Part shown: piece after piece, positions 54,575 to 62,821 of the stretch | How the letters are laid out: each line of letters begins with the position of its first letter | Position numbering within the stretch: position 1 is the stretch's first letter | Assembly (NCBI RefSeq): GCF_012641435.1 | Contig: NZ_JABAIJ010000005.1 | Location: 1-64,000 of the forward strand | DNA length: 64,000 nucleotides | DNA from: Rhizobium sp. P38BS-XIX | GTDB taxonomy: Bacteria; Pseudomonadota; Alphaproteobacteria; Rhizobiales; Rhizobiaceae | Direction: 5' to 3' | Translations under genes and position numbers: made by a program | Notes under the pieces: model-generated | Databases searched by the model: none | What the model was told of the DNA's origin: nothing | The model's input: only the letters and a program-made list of their open reading frames with translations

Positions 54575-54677
54575 CCCACGCACCGCCCATCGTCTCATGT
54601 CGATGTCTCTTCTCATGAGCAGCCACAGAGTTAGCTCGCACTTGCATGTCGCTTCGAATCGTAATAATTGAAGTTAC

Positions 54678-55127
54678 ATGAAAAGAGACAGCCGCCTTTC
54701 CTCCGTCCTTCACGCCTTGCTCCATATGGCCGAGCATGACGGGCCGTTGACATCCGAAACCCTTGCGCAATGCATGAACACCAACCCCGTCGTCGTGCGT
54801 CGCATCATGGGGCTGTTGCGCGATGTCGGCATCGTTCGCTCCGCCAAGGGGCACACGGGCGGCTGGACCATCGCCGCCGATCTCAAGGCGGTAACCCTCA
54901 GGCAGTTGCATGAAGCGCTCGGCGAGCCGGCGGTCTTTGCCATCGGCAATCGTAACGAGGTGCCGGAATGTCTCGTCGAACAATCGGTGAATTCCGTTCT
55001 CGACGATGCTTTTGCTGAAGCCGAGGCTTTGCTGCTTCAGCGTTTTCAAAACGTCACGCTTGCCGATCTCGCCACCGAATTTACCCGGCGTCATGCGAAA
55101 TGGCGTGCAGAAAGGACCAATTCATGA
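54678..55127 (+). CDS. Rrf2-family transcriptional regulator
   Basis: 149 residues. The winged helix is visible in LSSVLHALLHMAEHDGPLTS, then TNPVVVRRIMGLLRDVGIVR and SAKGHTGGWTIAADLKAVTL. The only cysteine visible is in VPECLVEQSVNSVLDDAF, so an Fe-S cluster of IscR/NsrR type with three cysteines is not supported. It overlaps the flavoprotein gene by 4 bp (ATGA), so regulator and enzyme are translated together. Confidence 0.9.
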   Translation: MKRDSRLSSVLHALLHMAEHDGPLTSETLAQCMNTNPVVVRRIMGLLRDVGIVRSAKGHTGGWTIAADLKAVTLRQLHEALGEPAVFAIGNRNEVPECLVEQSVNSVLDDAFAEAEALLLQRFQNVTLADLATEFTRRHAKWRAERTNS

Positions 55128-56005
55128 GCCAGGATGTTGTTGTTATCGGGGGCAGCTACGCCGGAATGGCAGCCGCCCTCCAGCTTCTCCGTGCCCGCCG
55201 CAAGGTACTTGTCATCGATGCCGGCAAGCGTCGCAATCGCTTCGCCGACGAGTCTCACGGCTTTCTCGGACAGGATGGCGTCGATCCCGCCGAGATCGCT
55301 CGCAAGGCGCGCGAACAGCTTCTGGCCTATCCGACGTTGACATGGGTGGAAGGGCTCGCTGAGCGTGCAGAGGGCGCGAAGGATGCGTTCACCGTCACGA
55401 CCACCGATGGCGCGCGTTACGACACAAGGCGACTTCTGTTTGCGACGGGTGTCTCGGATGCGCTACCCGCAGTCGCTGGTCTCGGCGAACGCTGGGGCAA
55501 GTCGGTCTTCCATTGCCCCTATTGCCATGGCTATGAACTGGATCAGGGCCGCATCGGCTGTATCGCGACCGGCCCGATGTCGCTGCATCAGGCGCAATTG
55601 CTGCCTGAGTGGGGAGAGACGACGCTGTTGCTGAACGGGTCTTTTGTTCCCGATGCCGAGCAGCGCGCCGATCTTGTCGTGCGCGGCGTAATCATCGAGG
55701 AAACGCCGGTCGAAAGGCTGGAAGGCGCAGCGAATGTGCGGCTGACCGATGGCCGCCTGCTGGAATTTGCCGGGCTCTTTACAGCGTCCAAAGTGGCGCC
55801 GGCGAGCCCTGTCGCCGAGCACCTCGGCTGCGCGATCGAGGAGACGCCTTTCGGCACGCAGATCCAGACGGACGCGATGAAGGAAACCACCATATCAGGC
55901 GCTTTTGCCTGCGGTGATGCTGCGCGCATCCCGCATTCGGTTACGCTGGCCGTCGGCGACGGAGCCTGGGCCGGTGCGCAGCTGCATCGATCGCTGGTGT
56001 TTTAG
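55124..56005 (+). CDS. Thioredoxin-reductase-like flavoprotein with CPYC active site
   Basis: 293 residues from ATG 55124 (MSQDVVVIGGSYAGMAAALQ), with AAAGGA upstream. FAD-binding GGSYAGMAAAL is at ~9-19 and the redox motif CPYCHGYE is near 130. The NAD(P)-binding motif GxGxxA/G expected in the middle is replaced by CIATGPMSLHQAQLLP, and the C-terminal flavin motif is AFACGDAARIPHSVTLAVGD. CPYCHGYE matches the GliT-type and related thiol oxidases/thioredoxin reductase-like proteins. It may oxidise dithiols or act with a thioredoxin; the physiological partner is unknown. Confidence 0.88.
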   Translation: MSQDVVVIGGSYAGMAAALQLLRARRKVLVIDAGKRRNRFADESHGFLGQDGVDPAEIARKAREQLLAYPTLTWVEGLAERAEGAKDAFTVTTTDGARYDTRRLLFATGVSDALPAVAGLGERWGKSVFHCPYCHGYELDQGRIGCIATGPMSLHQAQLLPEWGETTLLLNGSFVPDAEQRADLVVRGVIIEETPVERLEGAANVRLTDGRLLEFAGLFTASKVAPASPVAEHLGCAIEETPFGTQIQTDAMKETTISGAFACGDAARIPHSVTLAVGDGAWAGAQLHRSLVF

Positions 56006-56047
56006 AATTGTCTCTGGCGGCATCGCCGCCTTCTGACGCCAGCGGCC

Positions 56048-56500
56048 TTATTCGCCGTCTGGCAACTTCACGATAATCGTTTCATCCGGGCCGACGGACC
56101 TGCCGTCCTGCGCCCGGATATCGAGGCGCACAGGCTGGCCGCTCGTGCGGTCGACCAGTAAGGAATGGTCTTCTGCCGGTGCGAAGAGATGGCGCTCGCC
56201 GAACTGGCGAAGCGCCACCATCACCGGGAAAAGATCCTTCCCCATTGCTGTCAGGCGATATTCCATGCGCGCGCCGCCCGCGCTCGTTGGAACAAGTTCC
56301 AGAATGCCGGTCGACACCAGCGTCCGCAGGCGTTCGGTCAGGATGTTCTTGGCAATGCCGAGGCTCTTTTGGAACTCGCCGAAACGTGTCAGCCCGTCGA
56401 AGGCGTCACGCACGATCAGCAGCGACCACCAGTCGCCGATCACGTCCAATGAGCGCGCGCTCGGGCAATAATCCCCCTTGAGACTTTTCCGCGCGACCAT
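56048..56500 (-). CDS. HxlR-family transcriptional regulator
   Basis: 150 residues. The N-terminal CPSARSLDVIGDWWSLLIVR and DAFDGLTRFGEFQKSLGIAK, followed by NILTERLRTLVSTGILELVP, is the HxlR winged helix with its near-N-terminal cysteine (redox or electrophile sensor in the family). A C-terminal extension of ~50 residues follows. It is divergent from the MFS gene with 109 bp between them and converges on the flavoprotein gene. Confidence 0.9.
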   Translation of the reverse strand: MVARKSLKGDYCPSARSLDVIGDWWSLLIVRDAFDGLTRFGEFQKSLGIAKNILTERLRTLVSTGILELVPTSAGGARMEYRLTAMGKDLFPVMVALRQFGERHLFAPAEDHSLLVDRTSGQPVRLDIRAQDGRSVGPDETIIVKLPDGE

Positions 56501-56548
56501 TTGCCGAAATCTTCTCCATTATTCACGTGTCAGGTTGGTTGCATGATT

Positions 56549-56578
56549 AAACCATTCATGCTAACCGATCGATGGTTT
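56549..56578. promoter_or_regulatory. Inverted repeat in the HxlR-MFS divergent promoter region
   Basis: AAACCAT (56549-56555) and ATGGTTT (56572-56578) are perfect complements 16 bp apart, 32 bp before the MFS start. This is a suitable position and symmetry for the neighbouring HxlR dimer. Confidence 0.45.
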
Positions 56579-56609
56579 TATTATTAAACTAAAAGCACGG
56601 GAGTTTGCA

Positions 56610-57929
56610 ATGACCATCAGGCAAAACGTGCCGCCGGCGGGCGGCGCGAGCGATATCGCACGTCTTGGCTCCGAGGAAGCGGCCGCAGCCGCAGCCGGTG
56701 GCGATCTTTCCCCACCAGTGGAAAGCGGCGCAGCGCTGACATCAGCCACCATTTTTCTATTTGCCGTCGCCAGCGGTCTGGCGGTGGCCAATGCCTATTT
56801 CGCCCATCCACTTCTCGATGTCATGGCCGATGATCTCAAGCTGTCGCGCACGGTTGCCGGCCTGATCGTCGGGGCGACGCAGGTCGGCTACGGACTGGGG
56901 CTTATCCTTCTGGTGCCGCTCGGGGATCTTGTCGATCGACGCAAGCTCATCATCGTGCAATCGTTGTTGAGCGTTGCCGCACTCGTCTGCGTCGGCTTTT
57001 CCAGCAGTGCCGCCATGCTGCTTGCCTCCATGGCCGCCGTCGGCTTTCTGGCCGTGGTGACGCAGGCGCTCGTTGCCTATGCGGCGAGCCTGGCGTATCC
57101 CGCCGAGCGTGGCCATATCGTCGGCATGGTCACGAGCGGTATCGTGCTCGGCATTCTTCTGGCGCGCAGCGTTGCGGGAACGCTGACTGATCTCTCTGGC
57201 TGGCGAACTGTCTATCTCGTCTCTGCGGTACTAACTCTGGTGATCGCACTGCTTCTCTGGCGCGCACTGCCGCGGCAGCAAAGACCCAAGGGTGGTCTCT
57301 CCTATTTCGCTCTTATCCGCTCGCTCGGAACCCTGCTCGTCGAAGAGCCGGTGCTGCGCATCCGCGCCGTGATCGCCATGCTGATCTTCGCCAATATCAC
57401 CACGCTGCTCGCGCCGCTCGTGCTGCCGCTGACGGCGCCGCCTTACTCGCTGTCCCACACCGAGGTCGGCCTGTTTGGCCTTGCCGGTGCCGCTGGGGCG
57501 CTTGGCGCCATCAGGGCAGGGCGCTGGGCTGATCGCGGTCACGGCCAGCGCACCACGGGGATCGCGCTGGCCCTCATGTTGTTTGCCTGGCTACCGATCT
57601 CCATGCTGGATCGCTCGATCCTCTGGTTGATCCTCGGTGTCCTCGTCATCGATTTCGGCCTGCAGGCGACGCACGTCACCAATCAGGGCATGATCTATCG
57701 TGTCCGGCCGGACGCGCAAAACCGACTGACTGCCGCCTACATGGTCTTCTACTCGATCGGCAGTGCGCTGGGGTCCTCGACATCGACGATCATATACGCC
57801 CATGCGGGTTGGACCGGCGTTTGCCTGTCCGGTGCGGCCATCAGCCTCGCGACACTCCTCTTCTGGGCTCTGACCTTGCGGGCAACGCCAGAGGCGGCGA
57901 CGCAGAGCGTCGATCGGCTCAGTGTCTAG
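56610..57929 (+). CDS. Major facilitator superfamily transporter
   Basis: 439 residues with a ~45-residue cytoplasmic N-terminal extension rich in Ala and Glu, then twelve hydrophobic helices from TIFLFAVASGLAVANAYFAH. The MFS loop motif appears as VPLGDLVDRRKLIIVQSLLS and, in the second half, as IRAGRWADRGHGQRTTGIAL. A drug/solute export role under the divergent HxlR regulator is likely by context, with HxlR sensing the toxic compound. Cargo unknown. Confidence 0.9.
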   Translation: MTIRQNVPPAGGASDIARLGSEEAAAAAAGGDLSPPVESGAALTSATIFLFAVASGLAVANAYFAHPLLDVMADDLKLSRTVAGLIVGATQVGYGLGLILLVPLGDLVDRRKLIIVQSLLSVAALVCVGFSSSAAMLLASMAAVGFLAVVTQALVAYAASLAYPAERGHIVGMVTSGIVLGILLARSVAGTLTDLSGWRTVYLVSAVLTLVIALLLWRALPRQQRPKGGLSYFALIRSLGTLLVEEPVLRIRAVIAMLIFANITTLLAPLVLPLTAPPYSLSHTEVGLFGLAGAAGALGAIRAGRWADRGHGQRTTGIALALMLFAWLPISMLDRSILWLILGVLVIDFGLQATHVTNQGMIYRVRPDAQNRLTAAYMVFYSIGSALGSSTSTIIYAHAGWTGVCLSGAAISLATLLFWALTLRATPEAATQSVDRLSV

Positions 57930-57946
57930 CTTTCAGCTATGGATTG

Positions 57947-58828
57947 TCATTTCAATTGCTCCTTCAAGAGGGAAAGCACCGCCTGAATGCGCGGCGGCAT
58001 GGGCCTGATCGGTGGATAGAGCGCATGCAGATCGAAGCCGGGTACGGTCATATCGGGCAGCAGGCGGATCAGCCTGCCGCTCTCCAGGTCCTCGGTGCAG
58101 ACCGGCTCCTGCAGGACGCCAATGCCGGCGCCATCGAGGAGAAGGCTGTGTAACGGTCGCCAATGACTGGTGCTGAGGACGATGTTGATGGCGGCAAGTT
58201 GGGTCTGGCCATCTGGGTCAATCAAGGGAAGCCGGCCGCCGTTGAAAAGGCCGGCGACCCGCAGGAAGGGGTGGTCGGCAAGCTTATCGGGCTTCGTCGG
58301 CGTTCCATGCTCATCGAGATAGGCCGGTGACGCCACGAGCACGCGGCCGACATGTCCGAGCTTGCGGGCAATGAAGCTGCCTTCGCCGAGATCGCCAAGA
58401 CGCAGCGAGATGTCGACACCCTCCGTTACGGGGTCGACGATCCTGTCGTTGAGGATCAGCTCGATTTTCAGCAGCGGATGGCGCTTGCGCATCTGCAGCA
58501 GGATCGACGGCAGGATGATCTCGCCGATGCCGTGCGGCGCTGCGATCCTCAGCGTGCCACGCAGGGGTTGATCGCCGTTTACCACGGTCAGGGCATCGTC
58601 GGCACTTTCGAGCACCTGCTTGCTGCGCTCATAGAAGGCCGCGCCCACATCGGTGATCGAAAGCCTGCGGGTGTTTCTGAGCAGCAGCTTGGCGCCGAGA
58701 TATTGCTCCAGCCGATCAATCCGCTCGCTGACAGCGGGCTGGCCCATGCCGAGATCGCGGGCAGCGGCCGACATGCTGCCCCTTTCCACCACTCTGACAT
58801 AGACACGCATCGCCAACAACAGATCCAT
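57947..58828 (-). CDS. LysR-family transcriptional regulator
   Basis: 293 residues. The winged helix is LLLAMRVYVRVVERGSMSAA, then ARDLGMGQPAVSERIDRLEQ (~1-60), with a typical effector domain behind (LRIAAPHGIGEIILPSILLQ). It is convergent with the MFS gene and divergent from the lactonase gene. A symmetric ATC-N9-GAT box lies 13 bp before its start, suggesting control of the lactonase and of itself. The ligand may be a lactone or its hydrolysis product; that is inference. Confidence 0.91.
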   Translation of the reverse strand: MDLLLAMRVYVRVVERGSMSAAARDLGMGQPAVSERIDRLEQYLGAKLLLRNTRRLSITDVGAAFYERSKQVLESADDALTVVNGDQPLRGTLRIAAPHGIGEIILPSILLQMRKRHPLLKIELILNDRIVDPVTEGVDISLRLGDLGEGSFIARKLGHVGRVLVASPAYLDEHGTPTKPDKLADHPFLRVAGLFNGGRLPLIDPDGQTQLAAINIVLSTSHWRPLHSLLLDGAGIGVLQEPVCTEDLESGRLIRLLPDMTVPGFDLHALYPPIRPMPPRIQAVLSLLKEQLK

Positions 58829-58840
58829 GCGCGCCTATAT

Positions 58841-58857
58841 ATCGGCTCTGCCGATAA
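58841..58857. promoter_or_regulatory. LysR-type box between regulator and lactonase gene
   Basis: TATCGGC-TCT-GCCGATA is a perfect 7+3+7 inverted repeat containing ATC-N9-GAT, the symmetric core also seen in nod boxes. It lies 13 bp before the LysR start and 82 bp before the lactonase start. Confidence 0.6.
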
Positions 58858-58938
58858 ATGTAAGCGGGTGATGCCATCTAGTGAGGAGACGTTCGATCGC
58901 CGAAAACGACGGGCAACCATCAACCACAGGTCGGCATC

Positions 58939-59730
58939 ATGAGCGATATCAGGCTTTACATGTTTCAATCGGGCACGCAGCGGTGCAAGGCCCACGACAT
59001 CAGGATGAATCAGGGCGGCGATGCCGATATTGAAATCCCGGTCCCCTGGTTTCTCATCACCCATCCCAAGGGCAATGTCGTCATCGATGGTGGGCTGGCG
59101 GTGGAGGGCCTTGCCGATCCGCGCGGCTACTGGGGCGACGTGATCGACAGCTACCAGCCTGTGATGACTGAGGAGCAAGGATGCGTCGCGCAACTGGCAA
59201 GACTTGGCATATCTCGTGAAGACATCCGCTTCGTCGTGCTGTCGCATCTGCATTCCGACCACAGCGGTGCGGTCGGCCGCTTCCCCAATGCGACCCACAT
59301 CGTCCAACGCCGCGAATATGAATATGCCTTCGCGCCGGATTGGTTCGCCGCCGGCGCCTATGCCCGCCGCGACTTCGATCGTTCCGACTTGAAATGGCAT
59401 TTCCTCGAGGGCGACGCCACCGATGGCTATGACCCCTATGGCGACGGAGTCTTGCGGATGATCTTCACGCCGGGCCACAGCGTCGGTCACCAATCCTTAC
59501 TCGTGCAGCTACCGAATACGGGCGCGATATTGCTGGCCATCGATGCCGCCTATACCCTCGATCACTGGAACGAAAAGGCGCTCCCCGGCTTCATGGCGTC
59601 CGCCGTCGACACGGTGCGATCCGTCGGCAAGCTGCGTGCGCTTGCCGAGCAGACAGATGCCATGGTGGTCACGGGGCATGATCCCGAGGCATGGCCGAAG
59701 TTCAAGCAGGCTCCAGCCTACTATGATTGA
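58939..59730 (+). CDS. N-acyl-homoserine/gamma-butyrolactone lactonase (AttM/BlcC/AiiB-like)
   Basis: 263 residues, very similar to Agrobacterium AttM/BlcC as I recall it: RLYMFQSGTQRCKAHDIRMN, the metal motif LSHLHSDHSGAVGRFPNATH (HxHxDH), IFTPGHSVGHQSLLV and the C-terminal MVVTGHDPEAW. The metallo-beta-lactamase-fold enzyme opens lactone rings, either acyl-homoserine lactones (quorum quenching) or gamma-butyrolactone. In Agrobacterium it lies in blcABC under an IclR-type repressor; here it stands alone opposite a LysR gene. Cytoplasmic, no signal peptide. Confidence 0.92.
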   Translation: MSDIRLYMFQSGTQRCKAHDIRMNQGGDADIEIPVPWFLITHPKGNVVIDGGLAVEGLADPRGYWGDVIDSYQPVMTEEQGCVAQLARLGISREDIRFVVLSHLHSDHSGAVGRFPNATHIVQRREYEYAFAPDWFAAGAYARRDFDRSDLKWHFLEGDATDGYDPYGDGVLRMIFTPGHSVGHQSLLVQLPNTGAILLAIDAAYTLDHWNEKALPGFMASAVDTVRSVGKLRALAEQTDAMVVTGHDPEAWPKFKQAPAYYD

Positions 59731-59745
59731 ACGGCTGGCCGGTGA

Positions 59746-60687
59746 TCAGCCTTGGCCGCCTGATGGCGCTTGCTCCGTCGCGAGGAAGTGCGTCCGATGC
59801 TGTCGAGCCCATTCTTCGATGCCGGTCGGCTGGAAATCCTCAAGGCCGCCCTGTGGCGTGAAGGGCGCGGCGAGCATCGCATCCGCATCTTCCGGATGCG
59901 ATGCGAAGAAGCGGAATTTCGAGGCAACGCGGCGCCCGGTTCCCGGCCCCATCACAACATCCACATCCCGCTCGAATTCGTCGAGCGGCTGTTGACGATA
60001 GGCAATCCGGCGATCAAGTCCTGCACCGATGCGCGTGACAAGCTCGTTTCCATCAACGCTTTCCAGCCCAGCGATGCGATGGTCGCCGGATGTAATGCCC
60101 CGTTCCAGAAGAGTAACAGCGGCGCGGGCGCAATCATCGACTGAAGTCCAGGCGATACGCTGGGCTTCGGCAATCGGCGGCGCGAAGACGCCATGTATGA
60201 CAATATCCGTGCGAGCCGATGGCTTCAGCAGATTATCGAGATACATGGTCGGGCGGACGATGGCGAATGGTAGCCCCGACGCGCACACGATCTCCTCGAT
60301 CATCGCATTCGCGACGAAGCTCGGTTCTTCGCACGGCGCCGGCCGACTGGCGCTTGCGAGCTTCAGGACGACAGAGTTCACCCCGCTGCCAAGGGATGCA
60401 GAGATCGCATTGTCGGTCTGGATACGCATATCCGCCTGAGACCCGATCGGGATCTGCAGCACGGCATGGGCGACACCGGCGCTGGCGGCGCGCAGCGAGG
60501 CGGCATCACGAAGATCCCCTTCGACAAGCTCGACGTCAAGCGCTGATAGCGCGGTGGCGCGTCTTCGATCACGGACAAGGGCACGGACCTTGAAGCCGTG
60601 TCGAAGCGCGGCGTGGACGACGGCGCTGCCTTGAACGCCGGCAGCGAGATAGACGAGAATGGGCTTGGATCGGTCGATCATGGACAT
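59746..60687 (-). CDS. NmrA-like NAD(P)-binding protein
   Basis: 313 residues. The N-terminal Rossmann motif ILVYLAAGVQGSAVVHAALR departs from GxxGxxG in its first glycine position but has the NmrA pattern, and KVRALVRDRRRATALSALDV supplies the cofactor-discriminating arginines. No YxxxK active site is seen, which fits NmrA/HSCARG redox-sensing proteins rather than enzymes. GGAG lies 7-8 bases before the ATG. It converges on the lactonase gene. The 253-bp gap upstream holds nothing recognisable. Confidence 0.82.
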   Translation of the reverse strand: MSMIDRSKPILVYLAAGVQGSAVVHAALRHGFKVRALVRDRRRATALSALDVELVEGDLRDAASLRAASAGVAHAVLQIPIGSQADMRIQTDNAISASLGSGVNSVVLKLASASRPAPCEEPSFVANAMIEEIVCASGLPFAIVRPTMYLDNLLKPSARTDIVIHGVFAPPIAEAQRIAWTSVDDCARAAVTLLERGITSGDHRIAGLESVDGNELVTRIGAGLDRRIAYRQQPLDEFERDVDVVMGPGTGRRVASKFRFFASHPEDADAMLAAPFTPQGGLEDFQPTGIEEWARQHRTHFLATEQAPSGGQG

Positions 60688-60940
60688 GGCGAGACTCCTT
60701 CGAACAGGATCTGCCGGGGAAGCGTCGTCAAACAGCTACCGAGCAGACCCGAAACGCGCACGAGGCGCAGGGACTGTCGGGGTATTCGCGCGAGCGCGAA
60801 ACAGAGCTTCTCCATTCAAGAGAGAAGGGCCTGGGCCTACCGAGACCAAGCCTGCCATTTTCGACGGAGAGAATTTACGCCGGCTTTGTCGCCGGCGTCA
60901 ACAGATGGATCAGCGAACCTGCGCTTCGCCCGCCCTTCCT

Positions 60941-61774
60941 TCAGGATTGCGGCAGCAGCGATCTGATCCGCTCGGCATCGTCGGGCGTTGCCGGGTTATA
61001 GACGATCATGCTGAGATCGGTTCGACCGTCGACGGAAAAGGCTGAGTATTCGAATGAAAGCGGCCCTAGAACCGGATGGCGGATATGCTTGACGGCTTCG
61101 GTGTGGGTGGTGGGAACGTCGTTCTCACGCCACATGGCCCTGAATTCCGGACTGATGCGGCAAAGCTCCGCCACGAACGGCTCGATCAGGGCCGCAGCAC
61201 CGGCGCGAGCGGCATCGACGCGGAATGCACCCAGGGCGAAACGAGCGACGCTTTCCCAATCATATTGAACGGCACGCGCACGCGGATCGAGAAAGATATA
61301 GCGCAGAATATTGCGCTCTTCCGGCGGCAATGATCCGTAGTCCACCAGCATCACGGGGGCCGCCCGGTTCCAGGCGATGACGTCCCACGTTGCCGTGCGG
61401 ATGAGAGCTGGACTGGGGTCCAGAGCATCGAGCACGCGTTGCAGCCGCGGGGTAACCCCGTCATTCTTCCGGTAATGTGCTTCGGGGGGACGCCCAAGAC
61501 CGAGGAGAAACAGATGCTCCCGCTCCACTTCCGTCAACATCAGCGCGCGGGAGATCCGGTCCAGCACATCGGCGGATGGCGCGCCGCCGCGCCCCTGTTC
61601 CAGCCATGTGTACCATGTGGGGCTGATATTGGCGCGCTGCGCCACCTCTTCGCGCCGCAAGCCCGGCGTTCGGCGCCGTTCGGAAGCAAAGCCGAGGGCC
61701 GATGCGTCGAGCTTGGCCCGACGATCCCGCAAATATGTGCCCAGCACGTTTTCAGTTTCGATTAAGTCGGTCAT
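60941..61774 (-). CDS. XRE-type regulator with MmyB-like ligand domain
   Basis: 277 residues. The helix-turn-helix is TPGLRREEVAQRANISPTWY with YTWLEQGRGGAPSADVLDRI (~30-70); the C-terminal MmyB-like PAS domain is typical of this large actinobacterial/proteobacterial group. It is divergent from the SDR-epimerase gene, with 92 bp between them containing a perfect inverted repeat. In many genomes such regulators control adjacent NAD(P)-dependent reductases. Confidence 0.9.
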   Translation of the reverse strand: MTDLIETENVLGTYLRDRRAKLDASALGFASERRRTPGLRREEVAQRANISPTWYTWLEQGRGGAPSADVLDRISRALMLTEVEREHLFLLGLGRPPEAHYRKNDGVTPRLQRVLDALDPSPALIRTATWDVIAWNRAAPVMLVDYGSLPPEERNILRYIFLDPRARAVQYDWESVARFALGAFRVDAARAGAAALIEPFVAELCRISPEFRAMWRENDVPTTHTEAVKHIRHPVLGPLSFEYSAFSVDGRTDLSMIVYNPATPDDAERIRSLLPQS

Positions 61775-61796
61775 CCTGTTAGTTCTTTTACTATGA

Positions 61797-61812
61797 TAAA
61801 GTCACTACTTTA
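61797..61812. promoter_or_regulatory. Inverted repeat between the XRE regulator and the SDR gene
   Basis: TAAAGT-CACT-ACTTTA is a perfect 6+4+6 inverted repeat 22 bp before the regulator start and 54 bp before the SDR start, well placed as a shared operator. Confidence 0.5.
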
Positions 61813-61866
61813 CCAGAATAGCAGATAGGCACAGATGTGTCCCGACTAAATAAGGAGACAGTGCTT

Positions 61867-62754
61867 ATGCGTGTATTCGTTACTGGCGCGACCGGAAATA
61901 TCGGCTCGCATGTCGTTAGGGAATTGATCGGAGCCGGCCATCAGGTGCTCGGCCTTTCTCGCTCGAAAGAGAAGGCGGTCGCGCTTGCCGCTGCCGGCGC
62001 CGAGGTCCTTCACGGCACGATCGAAGATATGGAAATCCTGAAAAGCGGCGCGTCTCAATCGGACGGCGTCATACACCTCGCCTTCAATCACGACTTTTCG
62101 AAGTTCGTCGAGAATTGCGAGGATGATCGCCGCGTCATCGCGACGTTAGCCTCAGCGCTTGCCGGCTCTCAGCGTCCGCTCGTTATTACCTCGGGTACGC
62201 CGATCGCCAACACGATCCCCGGCGAGCCCGCCAGGGAAGACAATCCGATCGTCGGTTCGGACACGCATCCGCGCGCAGCCACCGAGGAAGCAGGGATTTT
62301 GGCGAGCGAAATCGGCGTCAATGTTTCGGTCGTGCGTCTGCCGCAGGTCCATGATCCGGTCAGCCAGGGCCTCATTACGCCACTGATTGCGATGTATCGG
62401 GAAAAGGGCGTCTGCACCTATATCGAAGAAGGACGCAATCGCTGGCCGGCGGCGCATTTCACCGACGTTGCCCGCCTGTACCGCCTCGTGGTCGAACGCG
62501 CCGAGCCGAATGCCAAGTATCATGCGGTTGGCGAAGAAGGCGTGGCAATGCGCGATATCGCCGAAGTCATCGGCCGCCGCCTGAACCTGCCGGTAAAATC
62601 CGTTGGCAGGGACGAGGCGCAGGAGTATTTCGGCTGGCTCTCCATGTTCGCCACGCGCGACATGCTGGCCTCGAGCGCCAAGACGCGCCAGACGCTCGGC
62701 TGGGAGCCGACCGGCCCGAAGCTGCTTGAAGATCTGGCTGAGCTTCAGGTTTGA
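61867..62754 (+). CDS. NAD(P)-dependent SDR-epimerase-family oxidoreductase
   Basis: 295 residues from ATG 61867 (MRVFVTGATGNIGSHVVREL), with AAGGAGACA upstream; an earlier ATG at 61837 is rejected. The extended-SDR cofactor motif is TGATGNIGSHVV. The usual YxxxK is not evident (RAATEEAGILASEIGVNVSV occupies that region), so this is an atypical extended SDR. It is probably controlled by the divergent XRE gene. Substrate unknown. Confidence 0.86.
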   Translation: MRVFVTGATGNIGSHVVRELIGAGHQVLGLSRSKEKAVALAAAGAEVLHGTIEDMEILKSGASQSDGVIHLAFNHDFSKFVENCEDDRRVIATLASALAGSQRPLVITSGTPIANTIPGEPAREDNPIVGSDTHPRAATEEAGILASEIGVNVSVVRLPQVHDPVSQGLITPLIAMYREKGVCTYIEEGRNRWPAAHFTDVARLYRLVVERAEPNAKYHAVGEEGVAMRDIAEVIGRRLNLPVKSVGRDEAQEYFGWLSMFATRDMLASSAKTRQTLGWEPTGPKLLEDLAELQV

Positions 62755-62764
62755 AAGAACATGC

Positions 62765-62815
62765 TTTCCGGGCTTGAGCTAGGTCGTTATCGGCCAAGTC
62801 AGATTGGCCCGGAAA
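62765..62815. terminator. Convergent-gene hairpin region
   Basis: TTTCCGGGC (62765-62773) and GCCCGGAAA (62807-62815) are perfect complements in the 67-bp gap between the convergent SDR and LysR genes, with a competing inner stem GGCCAA/TTGGCC. No clear T-run follows in either direction. Confidence 0.35.
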
Positions 62816-62821
62816 AATCGA

